Source: Zanthoxylum bungeanum (Eukaryota; Streptophyta; Magnoliopsida; Sapindales; Rutaceae). Taken from it: DNA of 64,000 nucleotides. Numbering within the stretch: the first letter of the stretch is position 1; each line of letters starts with the position of its first letter. Below the pieces are notes generated by a model, which saw only the letters and a program-made list of their open reading frames with translations, was not told the DNA's origin and ran no database searches. The stretch spans positions 1-64,000 of the forward strand of contig SKCR01036777.1 of the NCBI GenBank assembly GCA_019454045.1, in the 5' to 3' direction. Shown piece after piece: positions 1 through 10,334 of the stretch. The position numbers and the translations under genes were made by a program.

Positions 1-634
1 GCAGCGGAATGCGGAAAACACATTTTTCCGATTTCAAAATTTTTTCATGGAACAATTAGATAAAATTATTTATTTAATTAACCAATAATTAAAATAAAAA
101 ATTTTAACCCAAGAAATCAAATTTCTATTAATTGCCGAATTGTCCCAATATTTTACAACTTGATCATTTTGGTCCAAAATTGTCAAATACATATTTAATT
201 GATTCCAAATCAATCCCAAAATGATTTATACATGTCTAATACATGAAAAATACAATTTGCAACACAAATCCCCATTTTTTCTACAAATGCCGAGAGCACC
301 TCTGAATTTTCATTAATTGCGATTTGGCCCCAAATGTTCAAAACATGTCAAGATCAAATCCAATCAATCCCAAATTTGATATACATCATATATACATCAA
401 ATTACATCACATATATGAAAATCCCTAAAATTGATTTAGGTTTAGAACCCTAATTTCATAAATTACTCCAATTGCACAATATACATTAAATTGATTTAAT
501 TCAACACTTTAATCAATCTAATATCACACTAATCAAGTCTCACCATCATGATACAACTCAAGAACAATTTTAGGTTAATTATGAATAGCGAAGCAACTCT
601 AGAATGGCAACTTTGACTACTAATTAATCTTATA

Positions 635-642
635 AGCTTAAT
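635..642. repeat. Left 8-bp target-site duplication of the hAT element
   Basis: AGCTTAAT, repeated exactly at 3,332-3,339. The empty homologous site in the other LTR (8,614-8,621) reads ACCTTAAT. Confidence 0.9.
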
Positions 643-888
643 TAGACCCGGCCACAGTTCTGGTTCGGAACCAGAACCGAATCGAAACCGAACTGGTTGG
701 AATCGGAAGGTTCCAGTTTCGGTTCCGGAACCGGAACCGTGGCCGACCGGTTTGGTTGGGGTTCGACCCCAACTCTAACTGATCCGCCGGTTCAACGATT
801 CCGGTTGGTACCGTAGGGTTCCAACAGGAACCCTAACCCCAACGGTTATATTTAGGGGCATTTTTGGTATCAAAACAATTCTAAAACT

Positions 889-897
889 CTATAAATA
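889..897 (+). promoter_or_regulatory. TATA box of the hAT transposase
   Basis: CTATAAATA lies about 145 bp upstream of the first ATG of the transposase and inside the element, on the coding strand. The position suits a plant core promoter; no experimental support can be seen. Confidence 0.55.
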
Positions 898-1042
898 TGA
901 TTCATTTTTCATTATTTCAACACACCAAATTCTCAACTCTCTCAATTCCTACAATTATCTTATTCTCAATCTCAATTCAATTAGTTATTATCATTCGCAA
1001 TTAGTCAAAATTTTTTTTTCTTACTTATTTCTTAAACGAAAA

Positions 1043-3098
1043 ATGGCAAGCTCATCTAAGAACTTCATGTCAAATATGCCAACCCAAGAGAGCGACCCTA
1101 GTGTCGGTGCACAATCACAGAGAAGTTAAGGCTCGTTCCTCGGATGTTTTCAGAATTCATTTTCATTTAGAAAAATTAAACGATGACAGTTCAAGAGCGA
1201 TTTGCAACTATTGTGGGGTTACCTACAAATTTTCTGGTGGATACGGCAATATGATCAAGCACCTGGAAAGACATCATCCGGTTGAACTTGGAATTGATGC
1301 GACGCAAACTCAAATGGTCAGGTATGCGTCATCTAGTAGAGGTACGAGTGCTGTAGATTTATTTAAATATTCTTATGCAAAAAATAGAGAAGAATTTGTG
1401 AATTAACTTGTATGGCATATCTTTCTTTAAGCTTTGGTGAAAAACTTCATTTTACTAATTACGTGCATAATGCTTTAAATCCTTCTGCATGTAGAATGAC
1501 TCGAAACACAACAAAACGTCATATTTTTAAATTATATAAAGATGGTAAAATTATTTTAAATGAAATATTTAAAGAGATGAAAGGTCGTATTTCTATATGT
1601 TCTGATATTTGGAGTGACCATTGGCAAATATACTCATACATGGGTGTGACTTTTCATTGGATTGATGCATCATTTACCATGCAAAAATGACTTATTGCAT
1701 TTAGAGTTTTTGATGACCAACATACTGCACAAAATATTTATAGAATGATGAAGGTAATTTTTGATGAATATGGTTTAGTAGATAAAATTTTAACAATTGG
1801 ATTTGATAATGCATCTGCAAATACTGCATCCATCAATGATTTAAAATCCTTATGTCAACCAAATTTAGGGGGTCGATTTTTTCATATTTGTTGTACATGT
1901 CATGTCCTTAACTTATGTGTTCAAGACGGTCTAAAATTATTATCACATTTCCTTGATCCTATTAAAATGGCACTTAATTGTATTTGGTCATATTCTCAAG
2001 TTAGGAGAGAATGGACGAAGTTTTGTAAAATAAATGGTATTAAACCGATTAAATTTTCAAGAGATGTTCTAACACGTTGGAATTCAACTTATTTTCTTTT
2101 ATGTCAAGCATTTCAATACAAAGATGCATTATGTAGTGTTTTTTTCTCAACATGTTCAAAATGTCACAATTTATCCTAGTCAATGGGATATTTGTGAAAA
2201 TATTTTAGATATTTTAAAAGTTTTTAATGAAGCTACTTTAACTTTTAGCGGTGTTTATTATCCAACATCACATTTATTTCTTCTTGAAAGTTTGAATATT
2301 GTTGGTGCTCTTGATGAACATGCTGAAAGTAGCGATCCTAATGATATTGTTTTGTTAGAAGCCATTACTGTTATGAATGTAAAATGGTTGAATTATTTTA
2401 GAGACATTCATTTACTTTATCTTATTGCTGCTGTTTTTGATCCTAGATTTAAATTAGAAGGTTTGAATGGTACTTTACAAGCTTACTATGGTTATTTAGG
2501 AATATTAGATGAAATTGATATTACAAGAATAATGAAGAAATTAAGAAATGATTTAATTGAGTTATTTAATGATTATATTGTAAGATATAACTTAGGAACA
2601 TTAGGTGAATCTAGTAGTAGCGAACCGGTAATTCAAACAAGACTTAGCGCAGAGGATCGTTGGTTATTGCAAAGAAATAAAAAAGTTAGGGATACGACAA
2701 CTAATAACCCCGAATTAGATAATTATTTATCTACAAATTTTGAGTTTCATAATGAAAGTTTAGTTAGTAAAAATTTTAAAATCCTTGACTGGTGGAACCG
2801 ACATCAAAATATATATCATGTTTTATCAATTATTGCTAAAGAGATATTGGCAGCACCTATTTCCACCGTTGCGGTTGAGCAAGCCTTTAGCTTCGGAGGC
2901 AATATATTGGAAGCTAGACAATCTTCATTACATCCAAGCACTCTAGAAACAACAGCTTATGTGGATGATTGGACTCGAGCTGATCTGAGACAACAAGAAG
3001 ATGCCCCCGATGATTTTGAAGATTTATTCGATAATGCATCTGCAACAACAAGTGCAAGCGGAACCGGAGCTGAAGGATCAACTGATGATGATGATTGA
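1043..3098 (+). pseudogene. hAT (Ac-like) transposase pseudogene, RICESLEEPER-type
   Basis: Start chosen at ATG 1,043, the first after the TATA box; that frame stops at 1,127 and the protein resumes in another frame from about 1,101. Domains in order: BED zinc finger near 1,200-1,280 (C-x2-C, then HLERHH); RNase H-like core with CSDIWS near 1,600 and IGFDNASANT near 1,800; a C-x2-C/H-type HICCTCHVLNLC block near 1,890; and the C-terminal hAT dimerisation region near 2,780-2,990, including STVAVEQAFSFGG with the catalytic glutamate. It is broken by frame changes near 1,110, 1,405 and 2,140 and by a TGA at 1,688-1,690 (probably CGA originally). The C-terminal 324 codons remain open. An active protein of this family would cut and paste the element in the nucleus; this copy cannot. 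Confidence 0.9.
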
Positions 3099-3331
3099 TA
3101 ATTATAAAATTGTAAATTTACAAATGGGAAATATCTTAAAATTGTAATGGAATTACGTGATCTTTGATTCCTCTCACCCCTGGAGGATACGTAGGCAACT
3201 TAAATTTTTAAAGTTTAAGCTCAAGCTCTTCAATGTAATAATTTTATTTATTTATTATTAATCTCATTTTTTTTCGAAATTTTTTTTTTTTTAAAAAAAA
3301 AGGGTTCGAACCGAACCGCCGACCAGGTCTA

Positions 3332-3339
3332 AGCTTAAT
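3332..3339. repeat. Right 8-bp target-site duplication of the hAT element
   Basis: AGCTTAAT, identical to 635-642. Confidence 0.9.
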
Positions 3340-3544
3340 TACTCCTAATAAGCTTATAAATAAACATACATGCTTAAAAACCTCCAACAAACATCAAACA
3401 CATTTAATTACAAACACAAATAGTAGAGACATCAACTTAGCAACACAAATTGAAGCTTAGATTAATAGAAATATTTTCTAAGTAGAAGAAAGTGGGAAAA
3501 AACTTACAAAAATTCCAAATTGAAGCTAAGATTAATAAAAAATT

Positions 3545-4057
3545 GTCAGATTCATCTGAAAATATTTCGTGAGGTATGTAGCTCTGGTTTTCTGTTAATT
3601 GTCTCGTTTGATCTGTCAGTCTTTGAAGCATGTCATCCCACTTTTCGTTACATTTATTGAGCATGTCCACCATCTGTCTTATCATCTGTTTTTCCTCTGA
3701 GGAATATGATTTTTGAGAACGATCATACATTGATGGTAGATAAGATGGCGACTATGGTTCAATGAAATATGCCGGTTCATTATACCATGAAGGATTCTGA
3801 TAGTTCTGCCACCCTGAATTGTAGTTGTTCATGCAATGATTGCTAGGGTTGTTACCATTACATATCTCACATCTGATCACTGTGTTCTGAAATGGTTGAG
3901 CAAATGTTGTGTTGAATAGCTCTGACATCCATGGATAGTTGTTAGGCTGGACAACAGTCCTCAGAAAATTGGACTGCTGCTCCCTGTTATGGATGTATCT
4001 TCTCTTTATAAAGCTCGTAATTCTTTCATCGCCCAATAATGTTCCATTTTTAACCAC
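3545..4057 (-). pseudogene. Athila-like gag fragment with zinc knuckle
   Basis: Two adjacent minus-strand frames (4,057-3,752 and 3,730 to about 3,545) read as gag. The first carries CEICNGNNPSNHC, a CCHC-type zinc knuckle with the histidine replaced by asparagine, followed by NYNSGWQNYQNPSW, which matches the post-knuckle region of Athila gag. The second is the polar coiled region that normally follows. The capsid-like part of gag seen at 61,669-62,280 is absent: roughly 80 residues of leader-like sequence run straight into the knuckle. It lies just downstream of an Asp-type primer-binding site and is cut off by the Copia-1 LTR. It could be a compact non-autonomous gag or simply a deletion. 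Confidence 0.6.
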
Positions 4058-4159
4058 CTGAAAAATAAAAGAAAGAAATAAAAATTACAAATAAGAGTAA
4101 AGAAAATTAGATACAAATAAAATAGATAGCTTCAAAATTAATAAAGCAAGAAAAATAAG

Positions 4160-4177
4160 TCCCCGGCAACGGTGCCA
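4160..4177 (-). other. Primer-binding site, tRNA-Asp type (Athila fragment)
   Basis: On the minus strand TGGCACCGTTGCCGGGGA differs at one base from the complement of the plant tRNA-Asp 3' end. It follows a TCA LTR end (4,184-4,186) after a 6-nt spacer, the same spacing as at 61,443-61,466. Confidence 0.85.
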
Positions 4178-4183
4178 AAAACT

Positions 4184-4740
4184 TGATAGGTGAAATCACA
4201 CACGTAACGCAAGCGCACGTATCACTCAAGTAGTACAGAAATATCGATCCCATGAGGACTTAATTTCTATTGTTATTATTAATTATTGATTCTATTTATT
4301 TACAGGTATCTAATTAGGGTGAAAAGGGAATGATTGCTTGATTGGTTGGTTGAATGTGGATTTGCTAAATAAATAAATATAGAAAAGAAAATACTAAGGA
4401 AAATAAACAAAAGACACAAATATCTAGGGTTGTGATTCCGCACAATATTATTCTAATGATGAATTGATTCCCTTATATATGTGTAATAAATTAATTTGTT
4501 AACCTGGTACACGAAAATATGCAAAAGCCTCTTCCGACGATCAGATGCAAACACTCAAAGTAACCCAATTAGATTCAATAATTCACGATCTCACCTTAGG
4601 TTAGATGTCCCTTAGGTAGATTTCCTTACATAATAGACATATGCATGTCGAGCGGTGGTAGCCACAAATGGAACTTGAACTTAATGAATTCAGAGTAACT
4701 TGGTTAACATAGGAATATAGTTAATTGGGAACTTAATTGA
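4184..4740 (-). repeat. Athila LTR fragment (3' end) with an internal inversion
   Basis: 4,184-4,540 is the reverse complement of the end of the intact LTR at 61,095-61,442. The next stretch (4,541-4,740) matches 60,905-61,080 on the same strand, so this segment is inverted relative to its neighbour. The rest of the LTR is missing; beyond 4,740 the sequence is copia gag. Confidence 0.7.
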
Positions 4741-4965
4741 TTTAACCCTTAAATCATCATCCTTCCATCTATGGAAAGTCTCATGTTCTTCGGGAGATGC
4801 ATTTAGAGATATAGCAAGCGGTAATGGACCTTACAAAATATATCCCAGCTTTTCGGAATTGAGGAAAATCCTCAAATCCATATCCCAATCCATAAAGTTT
4901 TTAGCGCCTTTTAGCTTATTCGTATCAAGCATATGAGCAAAAGGATTGGTCGGAGGTGCCGCCAT
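4741..4965 (-). pseudogene. Copia-1 gag, N-terminal fragment
   Basis: The minus-strand ATG at 4,963-4,965 opens a frame whose first 45 residues include DTNKLKGAKNFMDWDMDLRI and then FLNSEKLGYIL, the classic start of Ty1/copia gag (the NKL-G-NF-W pattern). A TAA follows directly, then the same frame continues as gag-like sequence (SPEEHETFHRWKDDDLRVK) until about 4,741, where Athila LTR sequence begins. It lies 702 nt after the Copia-1 primer-binding site, so it is the element's own gag start. Gag would have formed the particle that packages the RNA. The rest of gag and all of pol are lost. Confidence 0.75.
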
Positions 4966-5136
4966 CGCAAATCTATCAAATAGACAGCGAATCAACGGTT
5001 AGCAGATAAGTAGATAAAATAGTTTCATTTTATATCATAAAGCATTAACTATATCATGAATTTTTAATCTAAAAAATCATATCCCACTATTTCATGTAAA
5101 ACTGTAATCCTCAAACAGATTTATTTAAGCTCACAG

Positions 5137-5436
5137 CTTTGGCACGTTCTCGCCTACGTATATTCATTAGGCAGACAACTCATTGTCGATCACTCAATAG
5201 TGACTCCTGGGTTTTTGTTCTTGGTCGTTTCTCGTTTTGACACCTTTGGCACGTTCACAAGAAGGCGTACCAAAGTTAAACTTGTCAATGATAAATTCAA
5301 GATACTTACGTAACCCTGATAACTTTGGCACGTTCGGGATTCCGCTTTCACTTGAATTCACCTAATATCAAATATATCTGGCACAGATAAATTTCTACCG
5401 GTCATATCCTCACAGCTTTGGCACGTTCTCGGATAT
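5137..5436 (-). other. Array of four CCAAAG-loop stem-loops in the Copia-1 leader
   Basis: The 13-mer CTTTGGCACGTTC (sense GAACGTGCCAAAG) occurs exactly at 5,137, 5,244, 5,323 and 5,416, spaced 107, 79 and 93 bp. Different complementary arms flank it: ATATCC/GGATAT around a 21-nt loop at 5,404-5,436, and sense TAGGC/GCTTA (one G-U) around a 21-nt loop at 5,126-5,156. The copy at 5,314-5,338 has only CCC/GGG arms. The copy at 5,244-5,275 instead pairs the motif itself, in sense CTTTGGTACG with CGTGCCAAAG (10 bp, one U-G). The array lies between the primer-binding site and the gag ATG, where packaging and dimerisation signals of retroelements usually lie. Function is inferred. Confidence 0.6.
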
Positions 5437-5666
5437 AGTCATAGAAAATTTATCGATAAGCGATATTGATAAGACAGACCAATTAATATGCATCAAATAC
5501 ATATTAAATTAAAAACATTATTTTAAAATAGGAATTTTTTTTCGCAAAAGATGCTTTTACTTTATTTAATCAAATTAAATAAACACATGCATGCACAAAG
5601 TCAAGATTAAAGTAAACATTGAATTTTAAAGGCATAATCATATATCAGGTGTCTAGAATCAGACTC

Positions 5667-5678
5667 GCTCTGATACCA
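5667..5678 (-). other. Primer-binding site, tRNA-Met type (Copia-1)
   Basis: Minus strand TGGTATCAGAGC, the usual plant copia primer site for initiator tRNA-Met, four A residues after the LTR end CCCCAACA. It fixes the element's orientation as minus. Confidence 0.92.
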
Positions 5679-6038
5679 TTTTTGTTGGGGTTTTATATGA
5701 AATTACAGGGTTAGCGTAGCGGAACGCAGAAAACACATTTTTCCGATTTCAAAATTTTTTCTTGGAATAATTAAATAAAATTATTTATTTAATTAACCAA
5801 TACTGAAAATCTGAAATTTTAACCCAAGAAATCCAATTTCTATTAATTTCCGAATTGTCCCAATATTTTACAATTTGATCATTTTGGTCCTAAATTGTCA
5901 AATACATATTTAATTGATTCTAAATCAATCCCAAAATGATTATGAATGGCTACATATTTAATTGATATCACACCAATCAAGCCTCATAATCATGAAACAA
6001 CTCAAGAACAATTCTAGGTTAATTATGAATGGCTAAGC

Positions 6039-8568
6039 TGTTGGGTTTTTGGGTGATGGGTGCAGCGGAAGCGCGGTTCGGGCGAAATCATAATTTAAAA
6101 TTTTTTCAAATCACCGAATAAATTATTCAATATCTAATATGAATAATTTATTCATATTTCACCTAAACCTATTTATTCAATATCAAATATCAACATAAAT
6201 AAGGTTGAAAAGTCGTGAAAAAACTATTTTTCCGTAAAATGACACAAAATGCGTTTCTGACCGAACTGGCCACCCGATACTTATGGGGACTGCCCAGGTC
6301 AGCCCCATTAGTGTCAGGGCAGTTCATGAGTTGCCCAAATAGTGACAGATTCACTGTTTAGGTAGCCGTCACCCGATTGACTCAAAAGTCACCCGGTAAC
6401 GCTGTTTTTGGCCGTTTTCACTTATTTCAACTCCGAAACACTTTCGGAAATTGTTCCAACTCCCAAAACACATTCATTACATTCATAAGACATCATTTTC
6501 ATCAAAAAATCAGAATCATTTCCAGGTCTGATCAGAAAACGAAATTCATCAAATTGTCATGCTTTAAATCCAAATTTTCAAGATTAATCTAATTAATCAA
6601 GATACCAACCAAAGTCACCACATATGAACAACCCAAGAAAAATTATAGGTGCCATAAGAGTTTTCATAACACTCTAGAATAGTAACTCATCAACAATTGA
6701 TCAAATTGGAAATTAATTACAATAATTCTTTCCAATACACTTCACACATGCTTCAATCTCTTCCAAATCATTCACCAAACCACAAAGCCCCAAAAATTCA
6801 GATTTTAAAGAACCCTAGAACCCTTATAAATCAACAAGAAACAATAAATCAAATTTCTAAGCTTAGGGTTTTGAAGACTTACCTTAAATCTCCCAAATCC
6901 TTAACTTTTTTCTTTATTTTTCCTTCAAATCTTCATTGTTTCATCAAACAAATATTTGGGTTTTTCTTTCAAGTTGGTTTAGCCATGGTGATTGGAATTA
7001 GAAAGAAGAAAACATTTTTTCCCTTTAAAATAATAATGACTGACTTTGGCCTTTAAGGACGGGTATTTTGGTCTTTTTTGAAAATTAAATCAAATTTAAT
7101 CATAATTACACTTTATGTTAGCCAATCAAATTAGAACAACCAAAGTATAATTAAATCATGCCACATCAACCAATAATAATTAAACAAATTCCATAACATT
7201 TATGGAAAAAGTTTATTAATTAATAATTCAAATATTTAACAATTAAATATCCAAATAATTAATTAATGTAATTATTATTATATATGTATTTTTATTTACA
7301 ATAAATAACAAATACATATATTTATGGCATGTGTCAAAATCTCATTTGACGAATAATTAATGTGTATCTAATCATATTATGTATCAAATACAAATACACA
7401 ATAATTATTATCGGACAAAATCCCCTAATGCATATGTTATTGTTTAACCGATTAAACGATCTGAAATAACTCACTTAATCCGATGAAGTGTTATGAATAA
7501 TCCATATTATTCATATCAAGTTGCCCAAGTGCTCAACGAGTACACTTCATATTGTGGGACTCTCTAAGTTTAGGTTTATCCGTCATGAAATCCAATTTTG
7601 TATCCATAATCCACCCACTCATGGATTATGACGACCATGGATAATCTCGCTAAACTATGCAAGTCGAGGTCATTGCATACGTATAATCCCTCCATCACAG
7701 GCTATCCGTATTATACCTGGGATATAGTTAACAACGTCAAATCCGTTCGGTATAATACAGTCGACTTTCAATTTACGATCTCTAAATAACACTCGGAACT
7801 GGTTTTCGAAGTTATACCACAGCCATGGATTTACTAGATCATAAACACGTGTGGATGCCTATGCCCTGTACACAGGACTGACGGATCATATCTTGATACG
7901 CACTGGATATAATGAGCATCAGTCCTCACCCAACGAATAGGCGGAGGTCTGATCATGAATAGATCGTTGACGTGACTGCCATCAAAGCTTGGAGGATAAC
8001 TTATATATCCCACTGTGGTATCTCAAGTCGAAGGATCATTATGCTCCCTCAAATCGAGAAGGTTCCTATTAACGTTTGTGTACTATCTATTAGGAAACCT
8101 TCAATGAGTCGTTCAGAGTCTTATCAAATAAACACCTACATGTCTATATGAGTCTCTTGAGACTCATGGTTCACTGGGATAAATTATCGGACCAAGTCAC
8201 GATATACGACATGTACTGGTCTCATCGGATTTTACTAACCGACCCGTGTTAGTAAATCTTGACCAGGAACTTTATTTAAGGATATACATCTTATAATGCG
8301 CTTCCCAATTTCAATTACAAACTATGTTGTAACTGCGCACTATATTGTAAATCCTAGGGTCTTTGTCTAATATACACGTATCATTGAACCAGATTCAGTT
8401 TCGATCTAATCGTAATCAGATATCTAATCATAATTAGATCGAATAAATGTATAAAAGACAAGGGTGCTACCATTAAATTAAGTAATATTATGGAAAATGA
8501 AATTTCTCGTATTTATGAATCGGACATAAATACGTTCCGGATTAGCACTCCGAGCACCAATCCTAACA
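6039..8568 (-). mobile_element. Solo LTR of a Copia-1-related family
   Basis: 2,530 bp with TG...CA ends (TGTTGGG / CCTAACA) and a perfect 5-bp target duplication TAAGC at 6,034-6,038 and 8,569-8,573. The sister LTR carries the uninterrupted site near 588-592 (GAAGC). No internal region, primer site or pol is present, so it is a solo LTR left by recombination. It shares blocks with 9,280-10,334 (for example the AACGAGTA and CTCACC blocks), so it belongs to a related family. Confidence 0.85.
7281..7320. repeat. 18-bp hairpin with CAA loop
   Basis: TATATGTATTT (7,281) pairs with AAATACATATA (7,310) and the inner TTATTTA pairs with TAAATAA around loop CAA (7,299-7,301), with one bulged C at 7,309. 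Confidence 0.75.
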
Positions 8569-9108
8569 TAAGCAACTCTAGAATGACAACTTTGATTACT
8601 AATTAATCTTATAACCTTAATTACTCCTAATAAGCTTATAAATAAACTTACATGCTTAAACACATCCAACATGCATCAAACCCATTTAATTACAAACACA
8701 AAGAGTAGAGACATCAACTTAGCAACACAAATTGAAGCTAAGACTAATAGAAATATTTTCTAAGTAGAAGAAAGTGTGAAAAAACTTACAAAAATTCCAA
8801 ATTTAGCTTTGTTTTCTTTCTTTCTTCAACTTTTTCCTCTCAACTCACTTTGTAAAATATTTTTAAAACTTGTCTAAGTGTTGAAAATGAAAAACAAAAT
8901 AATTTTTGTTAATTAATTTCCCTTGGCCGAATTACATAACAAAAAATAAATAACAATTATTTCTATTTTGTTAAATTTCAATTGGAACACAATTTACTTT
9001 AATAAAGTTAACATTTATCTTCCATAAAGTAAATACACAAATGGACCAATTGAATTAAGCCATTAAAAAGTGAAAATCATTATTAAAGATATTTATTTTA
9101 TTAATTAG

Positions 9109-9137
9109 TTTAATTATTTAACAATTAAATAATTAAA
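9109..9137. repeat. 13-bp perfect hairpin with CAA loop
   Basis: TTTAATTATTTAA pairs perfectly with TTAAATAATTAAA around CAA at 9,122-9,124. In sense orientation of the LTR the loop is TTG. Confidence 0.75.
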
Positions 9138-10334
9138 TATAAATATCTTAAATATATGTATTATATTTACATTAAAAATCTCAAATACATATATTAATTA
9201 TATACGTCAAATATCGCAATTTGATATTTTATTAATGTGTATTTAATAAAATCAAGTATTAAATATAAATACACATTAATTCGGAAATGACCGTTAGGTC
9301 CCGATTGCATGTATTTTTCATTTAACCGTTAAACGAGTTATAAATAATCAGTATTATTCATAACAGTTGCCCTAGTGCTCTACGAGTATATCTCATTAGT
9401 GAAACTCTCTAGGTTCAGGCGTATCCGTCACGAAATCAAATTTCATGTCCATAATTCACCCACCCGTAAATTATGACAAACACATATAAACTCTCTGAAC
9501 CATACAGGTCGAGGTCATTGCATACGTATAATCCCTCCGTCACAGGTATCCGGATTATTCCAGAGATATAGATACAAACGTCAAATCTCTATAGATATAA
9601 TCACGTCGACGTTTCTCTTAGTAAACCCTTAATAACACTTAGAATTGATTTCTATAGTGTACCACAGGCTCATGGATTTAACAGATTGCTAATTCCATAT
9701 TGAATACCTATGCTCTGTACATAAAACTGACAGATCATTTCTTGATACACACAAGATATCATGAGCATCAGTCCACACCTAACGAACAAACGGAGGTCTG
9801 ATATAAATAGATCGGTCACGTGACTGCCATCTAAGTGTGGAGGATAACTCATATATCCATAGTGGTATCTCAAGTCAAAGAATCATTATGCTCACTCAAA
9901 CCGAGAAGATTCTTATTGACATTGGTGTACCATCCATTAAAAATCTTCGGTGAGTCGTTCAGTGTCTAACCGCTATAAACACCTACACGTCTATATGAGT
10001 CTCCAAGACTCATGGTTCATTGAGAAACTATCGGAATCCAAGATTCCAATATATGACATGTATCAGTCTCAACAGGTTTACTTTACTGACCAAGTAGTGT
10101 AAACATTGACTAGGAACTGTCAAAGAATGACAACGTCATGATACAACTCAATGTCAGTTGCGACGCTTTTACAACAATATCATAACTAATCATTATAAGG
10201 TCGGTTACGTCTTTACCATATTAAAGAAGAAGTTATATAAAAGAAACTGTTTATTTTATTTATAATAAAATATTACATTAGTATTTACAAGGAAATACAT
10301 AATAAAATTGGCGCTCAGAGCACCAACCCTAACA

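Larger units (their letters stand above)
643..3331 (+). mobile_element. hAT-superfamily DNA transposon, complete ends, dead
   Basis: A 2,689-bp element bounded by imperfect terminal inverted repeats: TAGACCCGGCC on the left, and TAGACCTGGTC as the reverse complement of the right end. The flanking 8-bp duplication AGCTTAAT is the hallmark length for hAT. Just inside both ends lie GGTTC/GAACC-rich subterminal repeats (655-800 and 3,301-3,320), typical transposase-binding regions in this superfamily. It encodes a broken Ac-like transposase. It sits inside a Copia-1 LTR whose sister LTR carries the uninterrupted site, so both boundaries are certain to within a base or so. Confidence 0.93.
1..3527 (-). 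mobile_element. Copia-1 3' LTR, truncated, split by a hAT element
   Basis: Positions 1-642 and 3,332-3,527 are one LTR interrupted by the hAT element. They align along their length with 5,718-6,038 and 8,569-8,795 of the Copia-1 5' LTR, minus its own nested insertion. The LTR reads on the minus strand, so the window starts just before its terminal CCCCAACA-like end. The first 1.5 kb of the LTR (equivalent of 8,796-10,334) is missing: at about 3,527 the sequence switches to Athila-like gag. A short duplicated stretch (attgaagct-agattaat at 3,448 and again at 3,519) sits at that junction, as expected for an end-joined deletion. No coding capacity is expected here. Confidence 0.8.
5683..10334 (-). 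mobile_element. Copia-1 5' LTR with nested solo LTR
   Basis: Sense strand runs from TGTTAGGGTTGGTG at 10,334 to AACCCCAACA at 5,683, with TG/CA ends and a primer-binding site directly after. Without the nested insertion at 6,039-8,568 and its duplicated TAAGC it is about 2.1 kb, long for copia. The last part is shared with 1-3,527. No coding sequence was recognised; the short open frames are in AT-rich LTR DNA. The base next to the LTR start is TTCCA (10,335-10,339); the matching duplication lies left of the window. Confidence 0.85.

Noticed and set aside
5137..5428. CTTTGGCACGTTC as a set of G-box or bZIP sites
   Set aside because: It contains ACGT-like CACGTT, but the copies lie after the primer-binding site in the transcribed leader and have complementary flanks, which fits an RNA element better.
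5137..5430. CRISPR-like array of a 13-bp repeat with unequal spacers
   Set aside because: Plant DNA, repeat too short, spacers of unequal length, no cas genes.
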